This document shows positions 1-5,768 of a DNA stretch of 5,768 bases, one piece after another; the stretch's first letter is position 1; every line of letters begins with the position of its first letter. Location of the stretch: contig CANHTV010000256.1 of assembly GCA_947463285.1 (NCBI GenBank), positions 1 through 5,768 on the forward strand, in the 5' to 3' direction. The stretch is from Verrucomicrobiaceae bacterium. GTDB taxonomy: Bacteria; Verrucomicrobiota; Verrucomicrobiia; Verrucomicrobiales; Verrucomicrobiaceae. The position numbers and the translations under genes are program-made. The notes under the pieces were generated by a model, which saw nothing but the letters and a program-made list of their open reading frames with translations, ran no database searches and was not told where the DNA came from.

Positions 1-563
1 GATGCTGTCTTAGGTTTCAGTTCCTCCGGGTACAGCTCCATCTTGCCGTAGCCCCAGAAGCTCTGGCGACCACACATTTCATGAAGCTGTGACTGCTCGA
101 TGACACGGGCCTTGGTCTTCCAAAAATAATCGGCCTTATTCAGAAAAAAGACGGCCTGCCGGGACAATTTTTTCCCTGTCTGAGCGACGACGATCCCCGC
201 GAGTGATTCAGGGTCGAGCTTGCTATCCGAGCTGCTTACGGATGTTGGAGGTGCCGTGCGTTGCGCATTTTTTCGCAGCTCTAAAATCAGCGCCACGCCG
301 TGTTTGCAGTCTTCTCCATACTCGCAAGTGCAATCCGTGGATGCGGCATCGTCATCGAAGGTGAGTTGCACGGTGTAAAGCCGCGTTCCCTGCACTTTGG
401 CTTCCATCAATACGCCCGGCAGCTTCCATGAAAGGCTGCGCACGGCCCGCTCTCTCATCAACGCAGCACCACGCGTGACGATGGGGGAAGGGAGTGTTTT
501 TAGTGCTTCTTCCAGATGCTCAAACTGTTCTGGATTCAGGTGAATGTCTTGGGCTGAGGCCAT
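1..563 (-). CDS. SWIM zinc-finger protein, probable N-terminus of a SNF2-family helicase (3' end beyond window)
   Basis: The frame is open from an ATG at 563-561 to the left edge, giving 187 visible residues, so the C-terminus is missing. Residues 78-88 carry the zinc-ligand pattern CxCx5CxH (C78, C80, C86, H88), placed after a beta-rich stretch (about 45-76) and before a short helix (about 88-98). This is the layout of a SWIM domain, a zinc-binding module for DNA or protein contacts. In bacteria an N-terminal SWIM domain followed by a linker and a basic, aromatic-rich segment (here about 128-185) is typical of SNF2/DEAD-box-like ATPases of roughly 1000 residues. No helicase motif lies inside the window, so that part is inference. 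The gene starts 13 bases after the yaeQ stop on the same strand, which suggests one transcript. No strong Shine-Dalgarno sequence is visible. A standalone SWIM protein is the alternative. Confidence 0.8.
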   Translation of the reverse strand, partial: MASAQDIHLNPEQFEHLEEALKTLPSPIVTRGAALMRERAVRSLSWKLPGVLMEAKVQGTRLYTVQLTFDDDAASTDCTCEYGEDCKHGVALILELRKNAQRTAPPTSVSSSDSKLDPESLAGIVVAQTGKKLSRQAVFFLNKADYFWKTKARVIEQSQLHEMCGRQSFWGYGKMELYPEELKPKTA

Positions 564-576
564 GCTTAAAGATGTC

Positions 577-1137
577 TCAGTCTGAGCTGCCGTAGAGGCA
601 GACCGGGGTCAACTCCACCGAGCTTTCTTCCTGTCCAATCCAATAGGTGCCTTCTTGTAGCGTGATTTGAAGATTGATGGAGCGCTGCGCCAGTTTTCCC
701 AAAGCTTCCGTCTGTTCGGCTGGGAACTGCCAGACGATGAGGTTGTTCACGCGTGAAAGTTTGTTAGCCACGGAGGCCCACCAGGTGGCGGTCGTGCTGC
801 TGAAACTGTATACCGTGACTTTTTGGGAGCGTCCACAGGCACGGACGAGTCGCTTTTCCTCAGGTTGTCCGAGTTCGATCTCATGCATGAGTAGGCCTGT
901 GAGATCTCTCTGGCAGAGGGCAGGTTCATCCGCCTCCCACATGTCCTTTCCGAACTCCAACGTGCCGAGGTCATTATTCGGCGGCACATTCAGCACATAG
1001 GCCAGCAGCCGCATCATCATCCGCTCCTCTGTTTCAGAGGGATGCCGGGCGATGGTGAATGAATGATCGCTGTATAAATTACGGTCGAGGTCGGAGACGT
1101 TGACGTTCGCCCGGTAGATGATTGCCTTCAGTGCCAT
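577..1137 (-). CDS. yaeQ: YaeQ family protein
   Basis: A complete 186-residue protein, the usual YaeQ length. It opens with MALKAIIYRANVNVSDLDR, very close to the family N-terminus, and contains the family block RHPSETEERMMMRLLAY (31-47), the acidic motif EADEPAL (68-74), IELGQPEEKR (87-96) and RACGRSQKVTVYSF (99-112). YaeQ proteins have a fold related to PD-(D/E)XK nucleases. The enterobacterial protein was first described as a suppressor of RfaH loss, but its biochemical role is not settled and no nuclease activity should be assumed here. The ATG at 1137-1135 is chosen because it matches the family start and an in-frame TGA lies a few codons upstream. There is no clear Shine-Dalgarno sequence, and the protein is probably cytoplasmic. 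It is followed closely by the SWIM-domain gene, and a 9-base inverted repeat begins 5 bases upstream of its start codon. Confidence 0.93.
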   Translation of the reverse strand: MALKAIIYRANVNVSDLDRNLYSDHSFTIARHPSETEERMMMRLLAYVLNVPPNNDLGTLEFGKDMWEADEPALCQRDLTGLLMHEIELGQPEEKRLVRACGRSQKVTVYSFSSTTATWWASVANKLSRVNNLIVWQFPAEQTEALGKLAQRSINLQITLQEGTYWIGQEESSVELTPVCLYGSSD

Positions 1138-1142
1138 GGACG

Positions 1143-1204
1143 TCAGCCTAGCGCTCGATCACGGCCTCTTCCATGAAAGATTGTAGCCTTAACTCCTAGG
1201 CTGA
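1143..1204. repeat. 9-base inverted repeat upstream of yaeQ
   Basis: TCAGCCTAG at 1143-1151 is the exact reverse complement of CTAGGCTGA at 1196-1204, with a 44-base spacer. The proximal arm sits about 5 bases from the yaeQ start codon, in its presumed leader. It could be a regulator site pair, a long-range stem in the mRNA leader, or the end of a decayed element. The bases flanking the arms do not extend the pairing. The spacer and distal arm also hold the 8-mer TGAAAGAT twice (1174-1181 and 1202-1209). No function is known. Confidence 0.3.
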
Positions 1205-1216
1205 AAGATCAGACTT

Positions 1217-1405
1217 GTGGTTTCTTTGCGTGCGCTGGTTTACGATGAAGCCCAGTTTGATGCGTATCGCCACCTTGGCGAATCGGCCTTGGAGAGCTTC
1301 GGCCCCAGTGCCACATTGGATCTGCAATCTTGGTTCGCGAGCTTGGCGCAAACAACTCAAGCGCAAGAAAACGAGGAGACCTCGGCTTGTCCAGGCTGCG
1401 GATGA
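1217..1405 (+). CDS. possible small ORF or gene remnant, 62 residues, unrecognised
   Basis: This frame starts with GTG at 1217 (in-frame TGA at 1202-1204) and ends with TGA at 1403-1405. Its codons look protein-like, with many purine-first codons and few rare ones, unlike the overlapping frames. The predicted protein is acidic and partly helical (YDEAQFDAYRHLGESALE at about residues 10-27) and ends in SACPGCG, half of a possible zinc knuckle cut off by the stop codon. No family is recognised and no good ribosome binding site is visible. After the stop, coding character seems to continue in another frame at about 1452-1565, which fits a frameshifted remnant better than an intact gene. It could also be chance. 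Confidence 0.22.
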   Translation: MVSLRALVYDEAQFDAYRHLGESALESFGPSATLDLQSWFASLAQTTQAQENEETSACPGCG

Positions 1406-1746
1406 AGCACACATTCCGGTCTGCTTGAAACGGTTAAAAGTTGGAGCGTGAAGACGTTCGTGCGAGCGAGTGCTGCCTGATCGACATGCCTTTGGCACTC
1501 AGCCGGTGTGTGGGGTGCCTCTTTTCGGCGACGCCTCCCAGCGGGCCTGGATGCAATCCGGGTAGTCCGCAACATTCAGGGCTCAAGCGCTTTAACTACG
1601 GCTTTATTGAGGTTCTTGGCTTACGTTGGCAAGCCTGAAAAACTCGTTACGAGGGACTTGTTTATCTAGTTCCTAGTTAAGGCAGTCTTGTCGCCTGGAC
1701 GATTCCAGACGCCTTTGATTTGGTTTGCCTAAACGCCTAGTCCAAA

Positions 1747-1760
1747 GGACTGCTTAGTCC
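1747..1760 (-). terminator. weak candidate terminator hairpin after the DUF1501 gene
   Basis: Read on the minus strand, GGACT-AAGC-AGTCC forms a 5-base-pair stem with a 4-base loop, starting 5 bases after the DUF1501 stop codon and followed by only three T residues. The stem is short and the T run poor, so intrinsic termination would be weak. An overlapping alternative stem, GTCC-AAA-GGAC (1740-1750), uses the same GGAC. The site is suitably placed at the 3' end of the gene. Confidence 0.25.
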
Positions 1761-1765
1761 CCAAC

Positions 1766-3247
1766 TCACGCAATCCACTCTTTGATCACTCTGCCAGACA
1801 CATCAGTGAGTCGAAAGTCACGACCGGAAAAGCGATGGGTGAGCTTGAGATGGTCAAAGCCGAACTGGTTCAGCATGGTGGCGTGGAAGTCGTGGAGATC
1901 GACAGGATCACGCACGATGCCCCAGCCGATCTCGTCGGTCTCGCCATAGGTGAGGCCGCCTTTGAGGCCGCCGCCAGCGGCGAGCATGGTGAAGGCGAAA
2001 GGATGATGATCACGGCCTGTCGCATCGGGATTGCCACCTCGGTTTTCGCCGAGAGGCGTGCGACCAAACTCGCTGCCGAAGACGACCATGGTGTCATCCA
2101 GCAGGCCGCGTTGTTTAAGATCGGTCAAAAGCGCGGCGATGGGTTGATCGGCCATGCCGGTGTTGTAGGCGAGCTCGTTGTCGAGGTTCGAGTGATGATC
2201 CCACGAGGCATGCATGATGCTGACAAAGCGCACGCCGCGCTCGACGAGTCGGCGGGCGAGCAGGCAGTTCGTGGCGAAGGCTTTGTATTGGCCTGGGCCG
2301 CCACCGCGTGAGGCTTTGATGTTTGGATCAGCACGATTCACGCCATACATCTCCAGGGTCTTCGCATCTTCGTCCTTGATGTCGATCAGCTCAGGCGCCG
2401 CTGCCTGCATTCGGAAAGCCAGCTCATACGCAGCGATGCGGCTGGCGATCTCGGGATCGCGGAACTGATCGTAGCGGCTTTGATTCAGCTCCATCAAGGC
2501 ATCGAGACCTTTGCGTTGCAGTGCCATCGGGATGCCGGGCGGGTTTTTGAGATTGAGCACGGGCTCGCCCTGATTGCGGAAAAGCACGCCTGCATACGAC
2601 GATGGCAGGAAGCCGCTCTGCCAAAGGGAGGCTCCACCGCTGGTCCCGCGTCCGGCGCTGAGCACCACGTAGCCGGGCAGGTTCTTCGACATGCTGCCGA
2701 GGCCGTAATTCAGCCACGAACCGACGGTCGGCAGACCAAATTGAGCACGTCCGCAGTGCAGCACGAGCTGTCCGGGATGGTGATTGAACTGATCCGTGTG
2801 TAGCGAGCGAATCATGAGCCAGTCATCGGCATGACGCGCCATGTTGGGGAGCAGATCACTGAACTCCATGCCGCTCTGACCATGCTTTTTAAACACGCGC
2901 TTCGATCCCATGAGCCGCGCCGTTTCTTTGCGGATGAAGGCAAAGCGCACGTTCTTTGTCATGCTGTCCGGTAGCGGCTGTCCGTTGAGTTCGTTCAGCT
3001 TCGGCTTCGGGTCGAAGAGATCCATCTGGCTCGGACCGCCCTCCATGAAGATGAAGATGCAGTTCTTCGCCTTCGCTGGGAAATGTGGCTCGCGTGGCTG
3101 GAGCGGGTCGGCATTCGCCACCGTGTCCGCCGTGAGGATGCCCTCCTGTGCCAGCAGCGCCCCGAGGCCCATCATGCCGACGCCATTCGCGCTCGTGGTC
3201 AAGAACTCACGGCGGGTTTGCAGGATCTGGTGTTCGATGGGGTTCAT
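1766..3247 (-). CDS. DUF1501 family protein, Tat-exported, sulfatase/alkaline-phosphatase-like fold
   Basis: A complete 493-residue protein, within the usual DUF1501 length. The N-terminus has a twin-arginine signal (R12, R13 in TRREFLTTSA) followed by a glycine/alanine-rich hydrophobic stretch (about 21-34), so it is probably exported folded across the inner membrane. Family marks follow in order: FIFMEGGPSQMDLFDPKP (65-82), with acidic residues expected in the metal site; SLHTDQFNHHPGQ (148-160); HASWDHHSNLD (347-357); VVFGSEFGRTP (388-398); GRDHHPFAFTMLAAGGGLKGG (411-431); and a C-terminal DLHDFHATML segment (450-459). The His/Asp-rich motifs resemble the metal centre of the alkaline phosphatase superfamily, but no substrate is known. 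The ATG at 3247 sits just before the Tat motif; no strong Shine-Dalgarno sequence is seen. The gene normally follows a DUF1553 gene directly, but here two small plus-strand genes lie between them. Confidence 0.95.
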   Translation of the reverse strand: MNPIEHQILQTRREFLTTSANGVGMMGLGALLAQEGILTADTVANADPLQPREPHFPAKAKNCIFIFMEGGPSQMDLFDPKPKLNELNGQPLPDSMTKNVRFAFIRKETARLMGSKRVFKKHGQSGMEFSDLLPNMARHADDWLMIRSLHTDQFNHHPGQLVLHCGRAQFGLPTVGSWLNYGLGSMSKNLPGYVVLSAGRGTSGGASLWQSGFLPSSYAGVLFRNQGEPVLNLKNPPGIPMALQRKGLDALMELNQSRYDQFRDPEIASRIAAYELAFRMQAAAPELIDIKDEDAKTLEMYGVNRADPNIKASRGGGPGQYKAFATNCLLARRLVERGVRFVSIMHASWDHHSNLDNELAYNTGMADQPIAALLTDLKQRGLLDDTMVVFGSEFGRTPLGENRGGNPDATGRDHHPFAFTMLAAGGGLKGGLTYGETDEIGWGIVRDPVDLHDFHATMLNQFGFDHLKLTHRFSGRDFRLTDVSGRVIKEWIA

Positions 3248-3266
3248 GGGCTGTTATTCAATGAAC

Positions 3267-3303
3267 GCTTCTCACGACTTGGTTTTGCAGAGCGCTGTGA
3301 AGC
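3267..3303. promoter_or_regulatory. candidate operator in the divergent intergenic region
   Basis: The 92-base gap between the DUF1501 start and the antitoxin-like start holds nested imperfect symmetry. The outer arms are GCTTCTCA (3267-3274) and TGTGAAGC (3296-3303), matching at 7 of 8 positions. The inner element CAGAGCGCTGTG (3288-3299) is palindromic at 10 of 12 positions around AGCGCT. Type II antitoxins commonly repress their own operon by binding such palindromes, so this is a plausible operator. A weak promoter-like pair for the plus strand lies downstream (TTGCCA at 3305-3310 and CATACT at 3329-3334, 18-base spacer), which would give a nearly leaderless transcript. All of this is inference from symmetry and position. 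Confidence 0.22.
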
Positions 3304-3339
3304 CTTGCCAAATTGAAAGTGCGAGGTCATACTCGGATC

Positions 3340-3552
3340 ATGACGACCACCACTATTCGCGAACAGATCGACGCAATGTCCGACGAGGATCGTTTCTTTG
3401 CGGCGGCTTATCTTCAGCATCTGGCAAATGAACAGGATGAAGAGCGCCAGACGCGTTTGGAGTCTCGGATGAACCGCATGGATTCGGGGAAAAAATTTAC
3501 TCTGGATCAGTTGGTGGATGTGCATCAGAAACTTGAATCTCAAGGCTTGTAG
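3340..3552 (+). CDS. putative type II antitoxin, 70 residues
   Basis: A small, charged, mostly helical protein. Its N-terminal half (TIREQIDAMSDEDRFFAAAYLQHL) is predicted helical, and a polar linker leads to MDSGKKFTLDQLVDVHQKLESQGL at the C-terminus. A short protein ending in a 'G-K-x-x-T-L-x-Q-L-x-x-x-H' type segment, directly upstream of a RelE/ParE-like gene, is a common antitoxin layout in which the C-terminal region wraps the toxin. I do not see a certain DNA-binding motif, so autoregulation is inferred. The ATG at 3340 is chosen over in-frame TTG (3313) and GTG (3319) because the protein reads naturally from it; GAGG at 3323-3326 is a possible, rather distant, ribosome binding site. 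The toxin candidate starts 2 bases after its stop codon. The gene diverges from the DUF1501 gene. Confidence 0.62.
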   Translation: MTTTTIREQIDAMSDEDRFFAAAYLQHLANEQDEERQTRLESRMNRMDSGKKFTLDQLVDVHQKLESQGL

Positions 3553-3554
3553 CC

Positions 3555-3812
3555 ATGCCTTCTGATCCCAAGATTGTGATGGAGGAGGATGTGGTGAGAT
3601 ATGTTCTTGCCGCCTCTGCCAAACAACGGCGCAGGTTGATTGCGCAGTTGGAGTATCTCCAGAAACACTCTTTTGAGCCGCCTGATTTTCAGGAGAAAGA
3701 TCGCTCAGGACGTTGGTTGAACGTAAAAGCATTGAAACCGTTTTTGATCACCTACTGGCTTGATGGTCCAGTCGATGAATTGCGAATTGTGAATATCGAA
3801 ACAGTGCGGTAA
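3555..3812 (+). CDS. putative RelE/ParE-superfamily toxin, 85 residues
   Basis: The size and order of elements fit the RelE/ParE toxin fold. Two N-terminal helices (about 10-20 and 22-38, with the basic run KQRRR and the L-x-x-L-x-x-H-S-F ending) precede a beta region containing DRSGRWLNVKAL (49-60) and FLITYWLDGPVDELRIVNIE (63-82), the paired strands that end these toxins. In this superfamily such proteins either cut mRNA on the ribosome (RelE type) or inhibit gyrase (ParE type). The sequence alone does not tell which, and no definite RelE catalytic set can be assigned. The start ATG at 3555 lies 2 bases after the antitoxin-like stop codon, with AAGG at 3542-3545 as ribosome binding site, so the genes are probably translationally coupled. 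It ends 36 bases before the convergent DUF1553 stop codon. The protein could also be an inactive relative or a chromosomal stabiliser. Confidence 0.62.
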   Translation: MPSDPKIVMEEDVVRYVLAASAKQRRRLIAQLEYLQKHSFEPPDFQEKDRSGRWLNVKALKPFLITYWLDGPVDELRIVNIETVR

Positions 3813-3848
3813 CGCTTGTTTGATTCCCTGAATTCAGTGTCAGCGAAG

Positions 3849-5768
3849 TCACTCCCTTGTGATGAATTCATCCATGTTCAGAATGATGCGTGCGACGGCC
3901 ACCCAGGCCGCGTTTTCCTCAGCGGTGCTGCCGGAAGCGGTGTGAATGCCGAGAGCTGTTTTCGCTTCGTCGGCATGGGCGCGATAGTAGGTGCGGGATT
4001 CTTCGAGCAAGGAACTCAGCGCTTTGAGTTCGCGGTCATTGCCGGGGCGGGTGATGCAGAGGCGGAGTGCTTGGTTGAGGCGTGCGGTGTCATCCTTGGA
4101 GGCTTTTAGCACGTTTTTAGCAAGGGCTTGGGCGGCTTCGGCATAGGCCTCGGCATTGAGCGTGGTGAGGGCTTGAAGCGGGGTGTTGGAGACGGTGCGT
4201 TTGACGTTGGTGGTGTTGGCGTCGGGACAGTCAAAGGTGGTCAGGTCGGGATGCGGTGCGGTTCGTTTGAAGAAGGTGTAAAGGCCGCGGCGATAGCGAT
4301 CAGGGCCAGGGCTGGTTTTCCAGGAGAAATTGCCGGCATAGCTGAGCGCGGCGACGTCCGCTGGCATGGGCGGGAAGACGCTGGGGCCGCCGATCTTTGG
4401 GCTGAGCAAACCTGCGGCTGCTAGAGTGAGGTCGCGAACGATCTCGCCTTCGACTCGGAAGCGGTTTTGACGCCAGAGAAGCGTGTTCTTCGGATCGATC
4501 TCCAGCATCTCGGCGCGATGTTTGGACTCTTGTTTGTAGGTGGCGGAGGTCAGGATGAGTCGGAGAAGCTTTTTGCGGCTCCAGCCTTGCTTCATGAACT
4601 CGGCGGCGAGGTAGTCGAGCAGTTCAGGATGCGTGGGCTTGGCACCACGAACGCCGAAGTCGGCAGCGGTGGTGACGAGGCCTTCGCCGAAGAGTTTACC
4701 CCAGATGTGGTTCACGGTGACGCGCGGTGTCAGTGGATTCTCAGCGCTCACGAGCCACTTGGCGAAGTCGAGACGTGTGCTGCCTGAGGTCTTCGGCAAA
4801 ACGGCGAGTGTGCCAGGCTTCACTTCCTCTGCAGGCTGGAGGAAGTCGCCACGATGCAGCAGATGGGTGGCGCGTGGACTGGTGCTGCGTTGGGCGATGA
4901 CCCGCGCATCCATGAGCGGTGGCTTCGGCAGCTTGGATTTGGCGTCTTCGAGCGCTTTGGTGGCCGCGACGACTTCGGGATCGACCTTCTCCAGCCAGGC
5001 CCAGAGCGGCATGATCACGACGGGATTTCGGCGCTTGGGTTCTTCGCCGAGAATCTTGACCACATCGGCGGGAGCGATGCTTTCCTCGGTGATTTCACGG
5101 CTGCCGAGAAGGCGGAAGCGGCCGAGTGTGTGCTCGGTGCTCTTGGTGTAGTCTTGATCGAGTCGCACGAAGAGTTTCTCGCCCGCTTTCAGTGGCTCGA
5201 TGAGCTGGAAGGTGAGGTGATGCGGCTTGCCTGTTTGGCCATTGACGGCCCAGCCCGTGGAGCCATTGCCATCCTGGGTTGCGCTGGCGGCGAAGCCTTT
5301 TTGTTCAAAGTCGGCTTTCGGGGAGTGCAGTGGAACTTCGATGGCTTTGGTGAGATTGGGACCACGCAGCAGCTTGAACTCGCTCAGCACAAAATTGCCG
5401 TTGTTGCTGCGGCCTGGGCCCTTGGAGGGTAGCGAATCATCCGGCAGTACTTCCAGCTTCAAAGAGACGAGTGGCTGAGTCGTTGGTGCGAGTTCCAGCG
5501 TGTAGGTGTCGGTCTTCGGAACTTTGCCGGTGGCGATTTGGGAGCCGTCGGGGAGCTTCTTGAACTTGGTTTTCGACTTGGCTTCGACGCTGGTAATGTC
5601 CAGCGGGGTGTAGCTCGCCTTGGTCTTGAGCTTGCGGGCTTCGGCGAGTTTTGCCTGCACGCCTTTTTCCCAATCGGGCAGCTTGGTGGGCAGGGCTGCT
5701 TTGGCGGCATCGAGCTGCTTTTGCAAAGGCACGAGCTTCTTCGCGGCATCGCCGTTGGCTTTGACATA
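3849..5768 (-). CDS. DUF1553 domain protein (5' end beyond window)
   Basis: The frame is open from the right edge to TGA at 3851-3849, giving 639 visible residues; the true start and N-terminus lie outside the window. A lysine/alanine-rich, probably helical segment comes first (1-55), then a beta-rich region (about 55-225, from DITSVEAKS to GRFRLLGSREI) resembling the ligand-binding-like insert often found between DUF1549 and DUF1553. The DUF1553 domain runs from about residue 305 to the end, with RGDFLQPAEEVKPG, NPLTPRVTVNHIWGKLFGEG, DFGVRGAKPTHPELLDYLA, GWSRKKLLRLILTSATYKQ, RVEGEIVRD, NTPLQALTTLN and the family ending NMDEFITRE. Full proteins usually also carry a signal peptide, a planctomycete cytochrome c-like domain and DUF1549. 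Their activity is unknown; they are thought to act outside the cytoplasm with DUF1501 partners. The DUF1501 gene lies downstream on the same strand, 601 bases away. Confidence 0.93.
   Translation of the reverse strand, partial: YVKANGDAAKKLVPLQKQLDAAKAALPTKLPDWEKGVQAKLAEARKLKTKASYTPLDITSVEAKSKTKFKKLPDGSQIATGKVPKTDTYTLELAPTTQPLVSLKLEVLPDDSLPSKGPGRSNNGNFVLSEFKLLRGPNLTKAIEVPLHSPKADFEQKGFAASATQDGNGSTGWAVNGQTGKPHHLTFQLIEPLKAGEKLFVRLDQDYTKSTEHTLGRFRLLGSREITEESIAPADVVKILGEEPKRRNPVVIMPLWAWLEKVDPEVVAATKALEDAKSKLPKPPLMDARVIAQRSTSPRATHLLHRGDFLQPAEEVKPGTLAVLPKTSGSTRLDFAKWLVSAENPLTPRVTVNHIWGKLFGEGLVTTAADFGVRGAKPTHPELLDYLAAEFMKQGWSRKKLLRLILTSATYKQESKHRAEMLEIDPKNTLLWRQNRFRVEGEIVRDLTLAAAGLLSPKIGGPSVFPPMPADVAALSYAGNFSWKTSPGPDRYRRGLYTFFKRTAPHPDLTTFDCPDANTTNVKRTVSNTPLQALTTLNAEAYAEAAQALAKNVLKASKDDTARLNQALRLCITRPGNDRELKALSSLLEESRTYYRAHADEAKTALGIHTASGSTAEENAAWVAVARIILNMDEFITRE

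Larger units (their letters stand above)
1138..1765. other. 628-base region without a confident gene
   Basis: The region lies between the yaeQ start and the DUF1501 stop codon. No reading frame spans it, and no protein that I recognise is encoded on either strand. It holds the inverted repeat near yaeQ, a coding-like plus-strand frame at 1217-1405, a second coding-like stretch at 1452-1565 in a different plus-strand frame, and several short hairpins at 1695-1760. Short frames on the minus strand over 1196-1575 look like shadows. The yaeQ promoter should lie here, but I cannot place it with confidence. The mosaic of broken frames suggests a decayed gene or insertion remnant, without proof. Confidence 0.5.

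Noticed and set aside
1138..1765. Integron attC-like site, suggested by GCCTAAAC and GTTAAGGC-like strings
   Set aside because: No properly spaced pair of RYYYAAC and GTTRRRY core sites exists, and there is no integrase or cassette array.
1835..2311. 158-codon plus-strand open frame
   Set aside because: It lies wholly inside the DUF1501 gene on the opposite strand, has no family features, and is explained as a shadow of that gene's codon composition.
2910..3431. 173-codon plus-strand open frame
   Set aside because: It overlaps the DUF1501 N-terminal coding region antisense and also the antitoxin gene in another frame. Its translation is low-complexity and shows no family.
3244..3732. 162-codon minus-strand open frame across the small-gene module
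   Set aside because: It is antisense to both small genes, whose sizes, spacing and protein features are far more convincing. Its own translation resembles no family.
3829..3870. TGAATTCA present twice around the convergent gene ends
   Set aside because: The 8-mer is itself a palindrome and the second copy codes for the conserved DEFITRE end of the DUF1553 protein, so chance explains it. There is no T run for a terminator.
4854..5432. 192-codon plus-strand open frame and similar ones at 4128-5151
   Set aside because: They are antisense to the DUF1553 coding region, which matches its family throughout.

Overview
The window (roughly 57% G+C by eye) looks like a chromosomal segment from the Verrucomicrobiota/Planctomycetota group. 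The main clue is a DUF1553 protein gene with a Tat-exported DUF1501 protein gene downstream on the same strand, a combination that is greatly expanded in those phyla. No RNA gene, CRISPR array or intact insertion sequence is visible.

Left part (1-1137, minus strand): a yaeQ gene is followed 13 bases later by the 5' end of a gene for a SWIM zinc-finger protein that runs off the left edge. The SWIM protein is probably the N-terminus of a SNF2-type helicase. The two are probably co-transcribed.

Middle-left (1138-1765): 628 bases without a confident gene. It holds a 62-codon plus-strand frame with coding-like composition, a second coding-like stretch in another frame, a 9-base inverted repeat just upstream of yaeQ, and a cluster of short hairpins beyond the DUF1501 stop codon. 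It may be a decayed gene or insertion remnant.

Right part (1766-5768): the DUF1501 gene (complete, minus strand) and the DUF1553 gene (minus strand, 5' end off the right edge) form the usual exported pair of unknown function. Here they are separated by 601 bases holding two small, tightly spaced plus-strand genes. These look like a type II toxin-antitoxin module: a 70-residue antitoxin-like protein, then 2 bases, then an 85-residue RelE/ParE-like toxin candidate. The module diverges from the DUF1501 gene and converges on the DUF1553 gene, so any read-through transcript joining the two large genes would be antisense to it. This interruption is the most notable arrangement in the window. I see no convincing wholly new multi-gene system.
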